Source: Oceanipulchritudo coccoides
Lineage (GTDB): Bacteria > Verrucomicrobiota > Verrucomicrobiia > Opitutales > Oceanipulchritudinaceae
Direction of reading: 5' to 3'
Assembly: GCF_010500615.1 (NCBI RefSeq)
Contig: NZ_JAAGNX010000003.1
Location: 310,001-374,000 of the forward strand
DNA: 64,000 nucleotides
This document shows, piece after piece, positions 50,808 through 59,580 of this stretch. A program made the position numbers and the translations under genes. Within the stretch, counting starts at the first letter, position 1. Each line of letters begins with the position of its first letter. Under the pieces are notes generated by a model that worked only from the letters and a program-made list of their open reading frames with translations, made no database searches and was not told the origin of the DNA.

Positions 50808-52883
50808 ATGCTCAAAAACTCCCTCCTGTTCATCCTCTTATTTTCCTCCACTGTTACTTTTGGGGACCGCCCCCGGCTGCTTCCTGCTGGAAACTACAAT
50901 GTCCTGTTCATTCCGATTGATGACTTCCGTGTATTGATCAACGCCTACGGGGAGACGGAGCCCCTGCGGCCCATCACGCCCAACATGGACCGGCTGACCG
51001 AACAGGGCGTCTCCTTCAGTAACGCACACTGCCAGCAGGCCGTCTGCAATGCCTCCCGGGCCAGCCTGATGACCGGCCTGCGACCGGACACCACCCGCTG
51101 CTGGAAGCTGGACACCTTTTTCCGCGACACGGTAGGCTATGACCTGAAAACCTTGCCCCAGCACTTTGCCGACCAAGGTTACTCCACTCACGGAATCGGG
51201 AAGATTTATCACAACACCAACAGCACCAGCCAGGACGACAATCCGAGCGGTGCCCGTTCCTGGAGCGATGGCTGGGATGCCAATGCCAAAGGTGCGCATG
51301 TCTGGTACGAAGCGGGAAAAGCCGCGCAGGAAGACGCCGGGGTGAAGAAAGTCTCCGCCACTGATGCCGGTGAGCTTGACCGGGCCGGTAACCCGATCAC
51401 CGACGAGGCCTACGACGATGGCGCTGCCGCGGCAGCTGGCGTAGCGAAGATCGGGACTTACGCTGCGGAATACAACTCCAGTGGCACACCCTTCTTTCTC
51501 GCAGTCGGGTTTAAAAAACCGCACCTGCCTTTCAATTGTCCAAAAGAGTATTGGGATCTCTATGATCCCGCACAGATTGACCTGACCGGATATGATGGCT
51601 CACACGACATGCCAGCCGGCACCAACCACTTCACAGCACCCTACGGCGGTGAGCCGGAGGCCTTTCTCGATGTCGATGGCCATCCAGATACCAAGGCTCC
51701 CGGGATCGACGACGCCCGCCACCTGATCCACGGTTACCTTGCTTGCGCCTCATTTATTGATACACAGGTGGGCAAGCTACTGGCTGCCTTGGAAGATCCC
51801 GATGGCAATCCAGCCACGGATGACTCCGTCGCCACGAACACCATCGTCATCCTTTGGAGCGATCACGGCTTTTTCCTCGGGGAACACAACGGTTTCTGGG
51901 CCAAGCATGCCAACTATGAAATCTCCACGCGGGTTCCACTGATAGTCAAGGCGCCCGGAATGGATGCATTGGGCTCATCCGGAAGCTTCTGTCCGGCCCC
52001 CGTTGAGCTTGTCGATATTTATCCGACGCTGGTTAATTTGTGTTCCCTGCCCGATCCAGTCCAACCCGCGGGGATGGAGTTGCAGGGTACCTCCTTCCTC
52101 CCCTTGCTCGAGGACCCCAAGCAACCCTGGAAAAAGGCGGCCTTCAGTCAGTACCAACGCTACATTAATGCCAACGGAAGCGGCGATGTTGCCATCGCTC
52201 ACAACGGCACCGGAATGGGTTACTCCATCCGGACAGCACGTTACCGCTACACCGAATGGTGGCGCACGGTCTCGAGCGACCAGACCCTTGACCTGCATGT
52301 GCCTGTCTATTCTTCACCTGAGCATGTTGAGTTGTATGACCATTTGGTTGATCCGGGGGAAACCGTCAACCTCGCTGCCCAGCCTGCCTATGCGGGACTT
52401 GTCACGGAGCTCTCCGCCCTCTTGAACGATACCGACAACACGTTTGCGGGAGACGGGTGGAAGCAGACAGAGGTCAACGCGCCCGCTGAATTTCCACTGG
52501 ATTACTCCTCGTGGTCGGATAGTTACGGGACGCCCGGTGTGCCCGCTGGTTCTCTGGATCTCTTCATTGATCCGGACGCCGATGGATGGATGAATATTTT
52601 TGAATACAAATTCGGGACACACCCGCTTGAGCCGGATCAGCCCGACATCAATTCATGGGTTGAAGATAACAAACTGGTCATGACCTATCCGGAAATTATT
52701 TCCCGCACCGATGCCAGCCTTGAGGTCTTCAAGTCAAATGACCTCTCCGCTGCCTCATGGAATCCAAGTGACTTGATTATTGAGGGGACCGGCTCCGCCG
52801 GAAACGCTGACATCCTCAAGGCGTCCTCACCACTTGCCGAAAGCCCTCTCTTCATACGCCTTCAGGCACAAACACTTCCTTAG
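50808..52883 (+). CDS. Exported sulfatase (iduronate-2-sulfatase-like)
   Basis: From ATG 50808 the product is 691 residues with a signal peptide (MLKNSLLFILLFSSTVTFGD). It shows the alkaline-phosphatase-superfamily sulfatase layout: metal Asp38-Asp39 in FIPIDDF, the formylglycine site Cys80 in AVCNASRASLMTGLRPD and WSDHGFFLGEHNGFWAKH with the Asp-His metal ligands. The active-site motif is C-N-A-S-R rather than C-x-P-S-R; alanine is a tolerated variant. A calcium-type loop DPDADGWMNIFEYKFGTHP occurs near 587-605 and a SNDLSAASW element near 643, both usual C-terminal add-ons of verrucomicrobial exported enzymes. It needs maturation by a formylglycine enzyme, which is not in the window. Confidence 0.93.
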   Translation: MLKNSLLFILLFSSTVTFGDRPRLLPAGNYNVLFIPIDDFRVLINAYGETEPLRPITPNMDRLTEQGVSFSNAHCQQAVCNASRASLMTGLRPDTTRCWKLDTFFRDTVGYDLKTLPQHFADQGYSTHGIGKIYHNTNSTSQDDNPSGARSWSDGWDANAKGAHVWYEAGKAAQEDAGVKKVSATDAGELDRAGNPITDEAYDDGAAAAAGVAKIGTYAAEYNSSGTPFFLAVGFKKPHLPFNCPKEYWDLYDPAQIDLTGYDGSHDMPAGTNHFTAPYGGEPEAFLDVDGHPDTKAPGIDDARHLIHGYLACASFIDTQVGKLLAALEDPDGNPATDDSVATNTIVILWSDHGFFLGEHNGFWAKHANYEISTRVPLIVKAPGMDALGSSGSFCPAPVELVDIYPTLVNLCSLPDPVQPAGMELQGTSFLPLLEDPKQPWKKAAFSQYQRYINANGSGDVAIAHNGTGMGYSIRTARYRYTEWWRTVSSDQTLDLHVPVYSSPEHVELYDHLVDPGETVNLAAQPAYAGLVTELSALLNDTDNTFAGDGWKQTEVNAPAEFPLDYSSWSDSYGTPGVPAGSLDLFIDPDADGWMNIFEYKFGTHPLEPDQPDINSWVEDNKLVMTYPEIISRTDASLEVFKSNDLSAASWNPSDLIIEGTGSAGNADILKASSPLAESPLFIRLQAQTLP

Positions 52884-53131
52884 AAAAGAGGAAGGCGGGG
52901 CACTGTTGACAGTAATCTCGCAGGTCGAAGGCCCTGGAAGGGTTTTTGCAATGACCACCTGATCGAGTTAAATGGAGTCGCCTAATGGCGCATATTCAAT
53001 GATCGGACAAAAAAATTCACTGAATTTTTGCATGGCTGATTCCCGCGGAATGCTTATACCCTTAATCGTGGTTCAAAACCTACGACAAAGTTAACCCCTA
53101 AAAATTAATCTGCAAAAACACCCTCTCCACC

Positions 53132-53995
53132 ATGAAAAAGCTCATTACCCTTACACTGTTCACGACAGCCGCATTCGCTGTCAGCGCCCAATTCACCTAT
53201 CACGAATGGACATTTGACGACCCTGTCGGAACACTCCTTGAAGAAGCCGCCAATACGGGTGATCCGGGCACTGCGGCCTGGAACGCGGGCCTCACCCATA
53301 CAACCGATGGCGCGGGCAACTACCTGATCGGCAACGGGGATATTTCCCTTGGCTACAAAAGCGCCAACATCGGGCCATACGCGGGAACCCTGACCTATGA
53401 GATAGAAATTGATTCATGGGACCTCGATAATGTGGAAACCTTCCGGAATATCGAAATTCAGCTGCGTGATGCTGAAAACGCAAGCGATGTGGTAAAAGTT
53501 CAGGTCAACCAACAGGGCTCTGGAAACGTCCGTTTTCGTGTTTCGGATAATGCCGGACTCACCAATTTTGTATTTCCGGACTATGGAACACTCTCATCCG
53601 TCAGCCAGACAACCTATGTCATCTCCATCCAGCTCAACACAAACACGGGCGAATGGGAAACCAAGGTCAATGATGGTCCAGTGCAGGCAAGCGGTGTCGC
53701 CACGGTTGGCAGCCTCAATGTAATCCGCTTTGTCGTCGGGAATAATCCATATGGGACAGGTGACGACTTCTTCAAGGTGTCTCGCCTTTCCTTGTTCTCT
53801 ACAGAAGCGGCACCAGCAGCAGGCTGGTTTGGATACGATATCGAGGCAGACAATTGGGTCAACACAGGCGCCTGGCTCGGCTGGGTCAACATTACCAACG
53901 ACCCGTGGATCTATTTGGATGACTTGGCAGATTACATCTACCTTCCGGATGGCCAAGCGGCTGACGCGGGAGCCTGGCTGTACGTTATCAATTAA
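53132..53995 (+). CDS. Exported beta-sandwich protein with W-rich C-terminal domain
   Basis: The 287-residue product has a signal peptide (MKKLITLTLFTTAAFAVSA) and a lectin-like body (about 22-225; FTYHEWTFDDPVGTLLEEAAN, RNIEIQLRDAENASDVVKVQ, LNTNTGEWETKVNDG) that resembles in outline the PEP-CTERM protein at 43090. The last 57 residues are the W-rich domain (GWFGYDIEADNWVNTGAWLG, NDPWIYLDDLADYIYLP, GAWLYV). It lies between two sulfatase genes. No catalytic residues are evident; sugar binding or attachment to the cell surface is inferred. Confidence 0.85.
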   Translation: MKKLITLTLFTTAAFAVSAQFTYHEWTFDDPVGTLLEEAANTGDPGTAAWNAGLTHTTDGAGNYLIGNGDISLGYKSANIGPYAGTLTYEIEIDSWDLDNVETFRNIEIQLRDAENASDVVKVQVNQQGSGNVRFRVSDNAGLTNFVFPDYGTLSSVSQTTYVISIQLNTNTGEWETKVNDGPVQASGVATVGSLNVIRFVVGNNPYGTGDDFFKVSRLSLFSTEAAPAAGWFGYDIEADNWVNTGAWLGWVNITNDPWIYLDDLADYIYLPDGQAADAGAWLYVIN

Positions 53996-54048
53996 CGGAA
54001 CCCTGATCACCAACCCGATCGCTGTTGAGTCCGCGCCAATGGGATTCG

Positions 54049-57000
54049 TCAGGAACGATTATCTACGGCTTGTTCAATCAGAAACCTCTTCAGCGCTGTA
54101 CGGAATTTTTCTGCAATCCCGGCGTAGCTTGCCTCGTCGATGATATTGACCGACTCAAGCGGATCCAATTCGTAGTCAAAAAGCTCCTCGGCGAGTGCGG
54201 GTTCCGAACCAACCGGAATTTCTCCCTTTGCCACTTCAAACCATGCCACGTAGCGGAAGCGTCCGCTCCGCAGGGCATAGCCCATTTTGTCTCCGCGTGG
54301 ATATTGGGACACGGCAAAGGCTTTCACTTCGGGTTTTGTCCCGTCAAGAATGGAGCCGAGGCTCGTTCCCTGGAGATGGTCAGGAACCGGCAATCCGGAA
54401 AGTTCAGCCAGCGTCGGAAAGATATCGACAAACTCAACGGGTGAATTGTTCACGCTGGCTTCCCCTACTCCGGGTCCAGCAAACATGAGCGGGGCCCGTG
54501 TGGCTTGTTCATAATTCGTATGCTTGCACCAAAGCCCGTGATCACCGAGGTGGAATCCGTGGTCACCCCAGAGAACGATGATCGTGTCATCCGCAACCCC
54601 TGCTTCCTGCAGTGCCTGCATCAACTTTTCGACTTGAGCGTCGATGTAGGAAACGCAGGCGTAATAGCCGTGGATAAGGGTTCTTTGCATCGCCTCATCA
54701 AGGGGACCCTTCGCCGGGATGCCTGAATAACTTCGAAGCTCGGGAAATGTGTGGTAAGCGTAATTCGGACTGCCTTTGGCACGTTTCTGGAAGGCCGCCA
54801 ATTCAATGGCTTCCCTGTCATAAAGCTCCCAATACTTCTTCGGGGCGACGAACGGCAGGTGGGGTTTTTTGAAACCAACCGCAATGAAGAACGGCTTTTC
54901 GCCACTTCCCAGTTCCTTGATCCACTGCACGCCTCGATCGGCGATAGCGCCATCTTCATATGCATTGTCGGGCACGTCCTCGCTCTCGTAAGGCAGCCAC
55001 GCATCACGATCCTTCAAATACTTGTTAACCACCCACCAGCCGGCCTCACCCGACGCCTCAGCCTCCTTTGCCCACTTCTTCGTCTGTGGATCCTGGTAAT
55101 GGGCGGCTGGTTGGCCGTACTCCGTGTTGAAGTCCAATTCCCATGTCTTGCCGAAGGGCAGGCTCCACGAAACACCGTCCACTTCATTGTCAACGGACCG
55201 CGGATCGAAGATTTTGCCAACACCGGCTGTCTCGTAGCCGTTTTCCTTGAAGTACTGTGGAAGTGTGACGATCTCCGGACGAATGTCCCGGATCTGTGTT
55301 TTCAAATCCCAAACCCGGGTATAGTCGGGACGCATGCCCGTCAACAGACTGGCACGGGATGGCCCGCAGACAGCTTGTTGGCAATGCGCATTTAGAAAAG
55401 TCGTGCCCTGCGCCGCCAGGCGATCCATCGCCGGTGTGTGCAGGCCTTCCCCATAGGCCCCAATTGCCGGCTTTAAATCATCAACCGCAATGAAAAGGAC
55501 ATTCTTCTTTTTTGCCGGCGCCTCGCGGAGGAGGAAGCCCAGATTGTCAAAGTAGATTTCCCCGCTCACTGGTTTCTTTGACTGGATCTGGAACCGGACC
55601 CCATAAAGCCGGGCCATCGCCTTCAGACGCATCGGGTCGCTTATCTCAATTGAGTAGTGCTTCCACTCGCCTCTCATGGCTTCGAGCGGGATTGATCCGA
55701 TCAACATCCAGTGGTCAGCCTCACTCTGCAGGACAATATTCACCTGCGCACCCGGATCGTCACATTTAAAATCAGGGGAAGCCTGCATTTCTCCAACGAC
55801 GCCGCCAATCCGGTCAAGCGGCAGGCTGTCGGGAAATTTTTCCAGAAGCATCAACACATCTGCGTTATTCCCCGGTGTAGCACCATCCAGAATCGCTTCG
55901 GCAACAAACTCATTCGGCTTTACGGAGGGCTCCATACCAATTTCAAATGTGGCCGTGGCTCCCCACTCGGATATTGGATTGTCAAATGTCCAGAGTACGC
56001 TTGGACGCGACTCGACCGCCTCAAGAAGGACAGTCCCGGAAACCGCAAGATCCCCACTTGATGCACTCAGTTTCAGGGCACCGGGTGAATTCACTTCGAT
56101 AAAGGTTTTGGCCACGGACTGTTTGAGAAATAATTCCTCTGCTTCGGCATCGACAGATCCCTCAAGTTTGAGCGCAACAGGGCCCAGCTCGCCGGAATAC
56201 GGTCTTTCATTCGTTGTGTCCCATGCCACGATCCACACTTCGAGCGGTAGATCTGCTGGCGCAGTCTCAGGAATCACAAGTCGTAGCTCGGGCTCACCAT
56301 CGGTTTCAACGGTTGGAACAGCTGAAGGCTGTGATCCTTTGTATGGTAATTCCACTACACGGATCGAAAATGCCGGGACCTCAATTGTCCTGGTTGCCTC
56401 GGGAGAAAATGCGGTCACGGTTGGCGGAAGGCTCCAAAGAGGCTCATGATGATGCGGGTCCCAGAAGTATTCCTGACGGGAGAAAGTGATCAGGCGCCCT
56501 TCACCCGACAGTTCAATTGTTTCGGGTAAGTTGAGCTCCACGCTTGCAGGGGCCGTTTCCGATTTATTGATCAGCATGACTTGCAGGCCTGTTTCTGACT
56601 GGGTTGTGAACACTTCCAGGTCCTCCCCTCCGGCAAGGGAATGCGCCGCCAATCGATCGCCCATGTAATGCCCCCAGATGTACTGGGCCCAAAAGAGACT
56701 TGTCGGAATCAGTTCATCCGCCTTTGGGAAGAAAGCTCCATGCCCGCCCTCCGGGGTACGGGTCAGCAAATCCCATTGATTCGAGAGCGTGACTTCCCCC
56801 TCCAGCATTGCCCCAATCCAGGTTGCGGACCAAAGTGAGTTGATCAGGTCAGCCGTGTCGCGGTCCTCGTTGACCTTCATATTCCACTCGGTGATGCCAA
56901 TTTCAATCTCCTTGTAGCGATCGGGTTGATACTGTTTCTTCCAACCCCGCAACTTCGCAAGGGCATCGCGAAGCAAGTCAATATCCTTGAACTTCTCCGC

Positions 57001-57846
57001 GGTATCGGTCCGCTGCACACCCACCGGGTAGGCATGAAAGGTGACAAAATCGACATACTCGCCCGCGTCACGGATCAGTTCCTCGATAAAAGCGAGGCTC
57101 AAATCGGAGCTTGCCGGTCCGCCGACCTTGATTGATGGATCAATGGCCTTGAGAGCCTTGGCATATTCGATAAACTTTTGGGCGTAGATCTCCCCGGTCA
57201 TTCCAGTCCCATCCGGCAGGAAGTGCCCGACTTCCCACTGACCATTAAGTTCATTTCCGATCTCCCAATTGGGAACAGAGTAGCCTTGCTCTATTGTCCA
57301 CTTGAGCCATTCCGCCGCCATTTCAGGAGTGCCAGTCCCCACATTAACAGTGACCATCTGGTCTGCCCCGAGGGACTCAGCCAGCTCGTGCTGTGTCCGG
57401 ACATCAATGACGCCGTGGTAGTCAGAGAGCTCCTGACTGGTTCCGTGGATACGGAATCCGGGCGCATACCCTGAATAATCAACTTCCCAGCGACCGTTTT
57501 TGAAGGCCTCGTGGTTGAAAGTGTTTTTCCCAGTCCGGACACCGTTCCCGTTCCAATAGTATTCATTTGACCAGGATCCCCCCGGAAGCCGGATCAGGCC
57601 AGGAGACCACTTCTCCAGATATTTTTGAAATCCGGGCTTGGCCAAGTCCACAGGCTCATACCAAAGCGCGAGATTTGTACCCAATAAATGAGACAGATCA
57701 ACCGGGCTACCGGAATCAGTCGGTTCCAAGGTCAAACGCGCTGAGGAAGAATAGAGCGCCTGAACGGATAGGATCTGAATCAGGACAAGCAGAAATCCAG
57801 CCATGGGGCAGATTGCTGGGAGTTTTGGTTTTTTAAAGGTTTCCAT
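54049..57846 (-). CDS. Glycosidase-sulfatase fusion enzyme, exported
   Basis: From ATG 57846 the product is 1265 residues with a signal segment (MAGFLLVLIQILSVQA); upstream ATGs up to 57924 exist. Residues about 30-500 form a clan GH-A glycosidase of GH39/GH51 type: GLIRLPGGSWSNEYYW, acid/base Glu199 in NWEIGNELNG and nucleophile Glu320 in IGITEWN, followed by a beta domain. A beta-sandwich linker with carbohydrate-binding look occupies about 500-770 (WTFDNPISEWGATATFEIG). A complete sulfatase follows from about 775: LFIAVDDLKPAIGAYG, Cys827 in AVCGPSRASLLTGMRPD and LWGDHGFHLGDHGLW. The combination in one chain implies that one polymer is desulfated and cleaved together. It is convergent with the gene at 53132. 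Confidence 0.92.
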   Translation of the reverse strand: METFKKPKLPAICPMAGFLLVLIQILSVQALYSSSARLTLEPTDSGSPVDLSHLLGTNLALWYEPVDLAKPGFQKYLEKWSPGLIRLPGGSWSNEYYWNGNGVRTGKNTFNHEAFKNGRWEVDYSGYAPGFRIHGTSQELSDYHGVIDVRTQHELAESLGADQMVTVNVGTGTPEMAAEWLKWTIEQGYSVPNWEIGNELNGQWEVGHFLPDGTGMTGEIYAQKFIEYAKALKAIDPSIKVGGPASSDLSLAFIEELIRDAGEYVDFVTFHAYPVGVQRTDTAEKFKDIDLLRDALAKLRGWKKQYQPDRYKEIEIGITEWNMKVNEDRDTADLINSLWSATWIGAMLEGEVTLSNQWDLLTRTPEGGHGAFFPKADELIPTSLFWAQYIWGHYMGDRLAAHSLAGGEDLEVFTTQSETGLQVMLINKSETAPASVELNLPETIELSGEGRLITFSRQEYFWDPHHHEPLWSLPPTVTAFSPEATRTIEVPAFSIRVVELPYKGSQPSAVPTVETDGEPELRLVIPETAPADLPLEVWIVAWDTTNERPYSGELGPVALKLEGSVDAEAEELFLKQSVAKTFIEVNSPGALKLSASSGDLAVSGTVLLEAVESRPSVLWTFDNPISEWGATATFEIGMEPSVKPNEFVAEAILDGATPGNNADVLMLLEKFPDSLPLDRIGGVVGEMQASPDFKCDDPGAQVNIVLQSEADHWMLIGSIPLEAMRGEWKHYSIEISDPMRLKAMARLYGVRFQIQSKKPVSGEIYFDNLGFLLREAPAKKKNVLFIAVDDLKPAIGAYGEGLHTPAMDRLAAQGTTFLNAHCQQAVCGPSRASLLTGMRPDYTRVWDLKTQIRDIRPEIVTLPQYFKENGYETAGVGKIFDPRSVDNEVDGVSWSLPFGKTWELDFNTEYGQPAAHYQDPQTKKWAKEAEASGEAGWWVVNKYLKDRDAWLPYESEDVPDNAYEDGAIADRGVQWIKELGSGEKPFFIAVGFKKPHLPFVAPKKYWELYDREAIELAAFQKRAKGSPNYAYHTFPELRSYSGIPAKGPLDEAMQRTLIHGYYACVSYIDAQVEKLMQALQEAGVADDTIIVLWGDHGFHLGDHGLWCKHTNYEQATRAPLMFAGPGVGEASVNNSPVEFVDIFPTLAELSGLPVPDHLQGTSLGSILDGTKPEVKAFAVSQYPRGDKMGYALRSGRFRYVAWFEVAKGEIPVGSEPALAEELFDYELDPLESVNIIDEASYAGIAEKFRTALKRFLIEQAVDNRS

Positions 57847-58077
57847 GGGTAGTTTAGGAAATAACCTACCCTGCAAGAGGGTCTTCGCAATTTCTTTCTT
57901 CATTGATACTGTCAGCCTATACAATGAATTAGCGAACTATATTAGACTGGAAAGTCTGCGCCATTTTCATCATAAATCCGATGAAAGCGTGCGCATAATC
58001 ATTCAACCGAATTACTATTTCACTGATTAAACACATTGAACACGGTATCATTCTTCTGAAACAATCTGAACATCCCC

Positions 58078-59529
58078 ATGACAGATCCCACACCCCAAGT
58101 TGATCAGGCGACAAACGTAATTTCCGCGGAGGACCACGTCCCGTTCCCGAAAAAACTCGCCTACGGAATTGCCGGCCCGGTTGACATCTTGAGCGTCTGG
58201 ATTCTCGTCAGTATCGCCTACCCGCTCTTTAATATGGAACTGCAGTTGGCTCCGACAAAGGTGGCCATTATCCTGATGAGCCTGCGGCTTTGGGACGGCG
58301 TGGCCGACCCGATCATGGGCTGGATTTCCGACAATACGCGCACACGCTGGGGACGGCGTCGCCCCTATATTTTCGTCGGTGCCATTCTCGCCGGCCTCAC
58401 CTTTCCCTTCATCTGGTGGTTCCCACAAGGCCTTGGCGACTGGCAAATTGTCGGCTGGGTCATCGGTTTTGGAATCATATTCTATACCTGCTTCACTATC
58501 TGGGCCATGCCATACCAGAGCCTGCTCATGGAGATGACGCCGGACTACAATGAGCGGACGCGCGTCGCTGCGGTCCGCGGCGTCATGCAGTCTGTAGCCG
58601 GTCTGGTCGTCGGGTTTTGCTGGTGGCTGGCTCTGCGACCGGTCTTTGCCGATCCTGTGACCGGTGTCGCCAGCACCGCCAACGGGATGCGCTACATCTC
58701 AATTGTCATCGCTGGTATTATCATGATCCTCGGGATCCTTCCCGCGATTTTTGTCAAGGAGCGCTACTACGAGTCGGAGACGGTACAGAACCAAGGCCGG
58801 GTCAATCTCTTCAAAAGCATGAAGGAGACACTGAGCAATAAGCCGTTCATCATCCTGTGCGCCTTCACAATCTTCTTCCTGCTTGGAACCAGCATCTATG
58901 ACAGCTACGGGCGCTACGTCGGGACTTACTACGTCCTTGGCGGTGACTGGGAACGCAGCTCAGTCTTCCAGATATACGGCACATTCATTTATACCGCCTG
59001 CAGCCTCAGCCTGATCCCGGTTTTCCGCCGGGTTTCCGAGCATATTGGCAAGAAGAAGACCCTCTTCATCGCAACTGGACTGGTCCTCTTCTCCGGCGCC
59101 CTTACCTGGTTTTCCAACCGGCCCGACCTGCCCTACCTCATGCTGGTCAATACCATCTTCATCGGCGCTGGCTACGCAGGCTTGTGGCTCATGATCCCCT
59201 CGATGCAGGCGGATGTCATCGACAGCGACGAGCTTGCTACCGGCGAACGCCGTGAAGGCAGCTTCGCCGCCATTTATTCGTGGGTCCTCAAGCTGAGTTT
59301 TTGTATCGGTTTTCTCATTTCCGGTCCGCTACTCGAAATGACTGGATTCAAGGCTGAGCTCGGGGGAGAGCAGCCTGCGTCCGTCCTTCTGAACATGCGG
59401 ATTGGCTATTTTGCCATCCCTGTAGCCGCCCTTATAATCGCTATTGTTCTTCTTCGCGCATTTCCCATCACCCCGGAATATGCGCGCAACATTCGAACCC
59501 AACTGGAGGCACGACGCGGTAAAGTATAG
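58078..59529 (+). CDS. GPH-family sugar:cation symporter (MFS)
   Basis: The 483-residue product has about twelve hydrophobic helices and the GPH (MelB/XynP-type) signatures: RLWDGVADPIMGWISDNTRT in the helix 2-3 region and RWGRRRPYIFVGAI. Family members import mono- or oligosaccharides, often xylosides, with sodium or protons. It starts the plus-strand run receptor-phosphorylase and is divergent from the glycosidase-sulfatase fusion, so it is probably the inner-membrane step of this locus. Confidence 0.92.
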   Translation: MTDPTPQVDQATNVISAEDHVPFPKKLAYGIAGPVDILSVWILVSIAYPLFNMELQLAPTKVAIILMSLRLWDGVADPIMGWISDNTRTRWGRRRPYIFVGAILAGLTFPFIWWFPQGLGDWQIVGWVIGFGIIFYTCFTIWAMPYQSLLMEMTPDYNERTRVAAVRGVMQSVAGLVVGFCWWLALRPVFADPVTGVASTANGMRYISIVIAGIIMILGILPAIFVKERYYESETVQNQGRVNLFKSMKETLSNKPFIILCAFTIFFLLGTSIYDSYGRYVGTYYVLGGDWERSSVFQIYGTFIYTACSLSLIPVFRRVSEHIGKKKTLFIATGLVLFSGALTWFSNRPDLPYLMLVNTIFIGAGYAGLWLMIPSMQADVIDSDELATGERREGSFAAIYSWVLKLSFCIGFLISGPLLEMTGFKAELGGEQPASVLLNMRIGYFAIPVAALIIAIVLLRAFPITPEYARNIRTQLEARRGKV

Positions 59530-59580
59530 AATGTGTCTTCCCCAATTCAAATCGACCAAATATTCAATCCAATCCAAACC

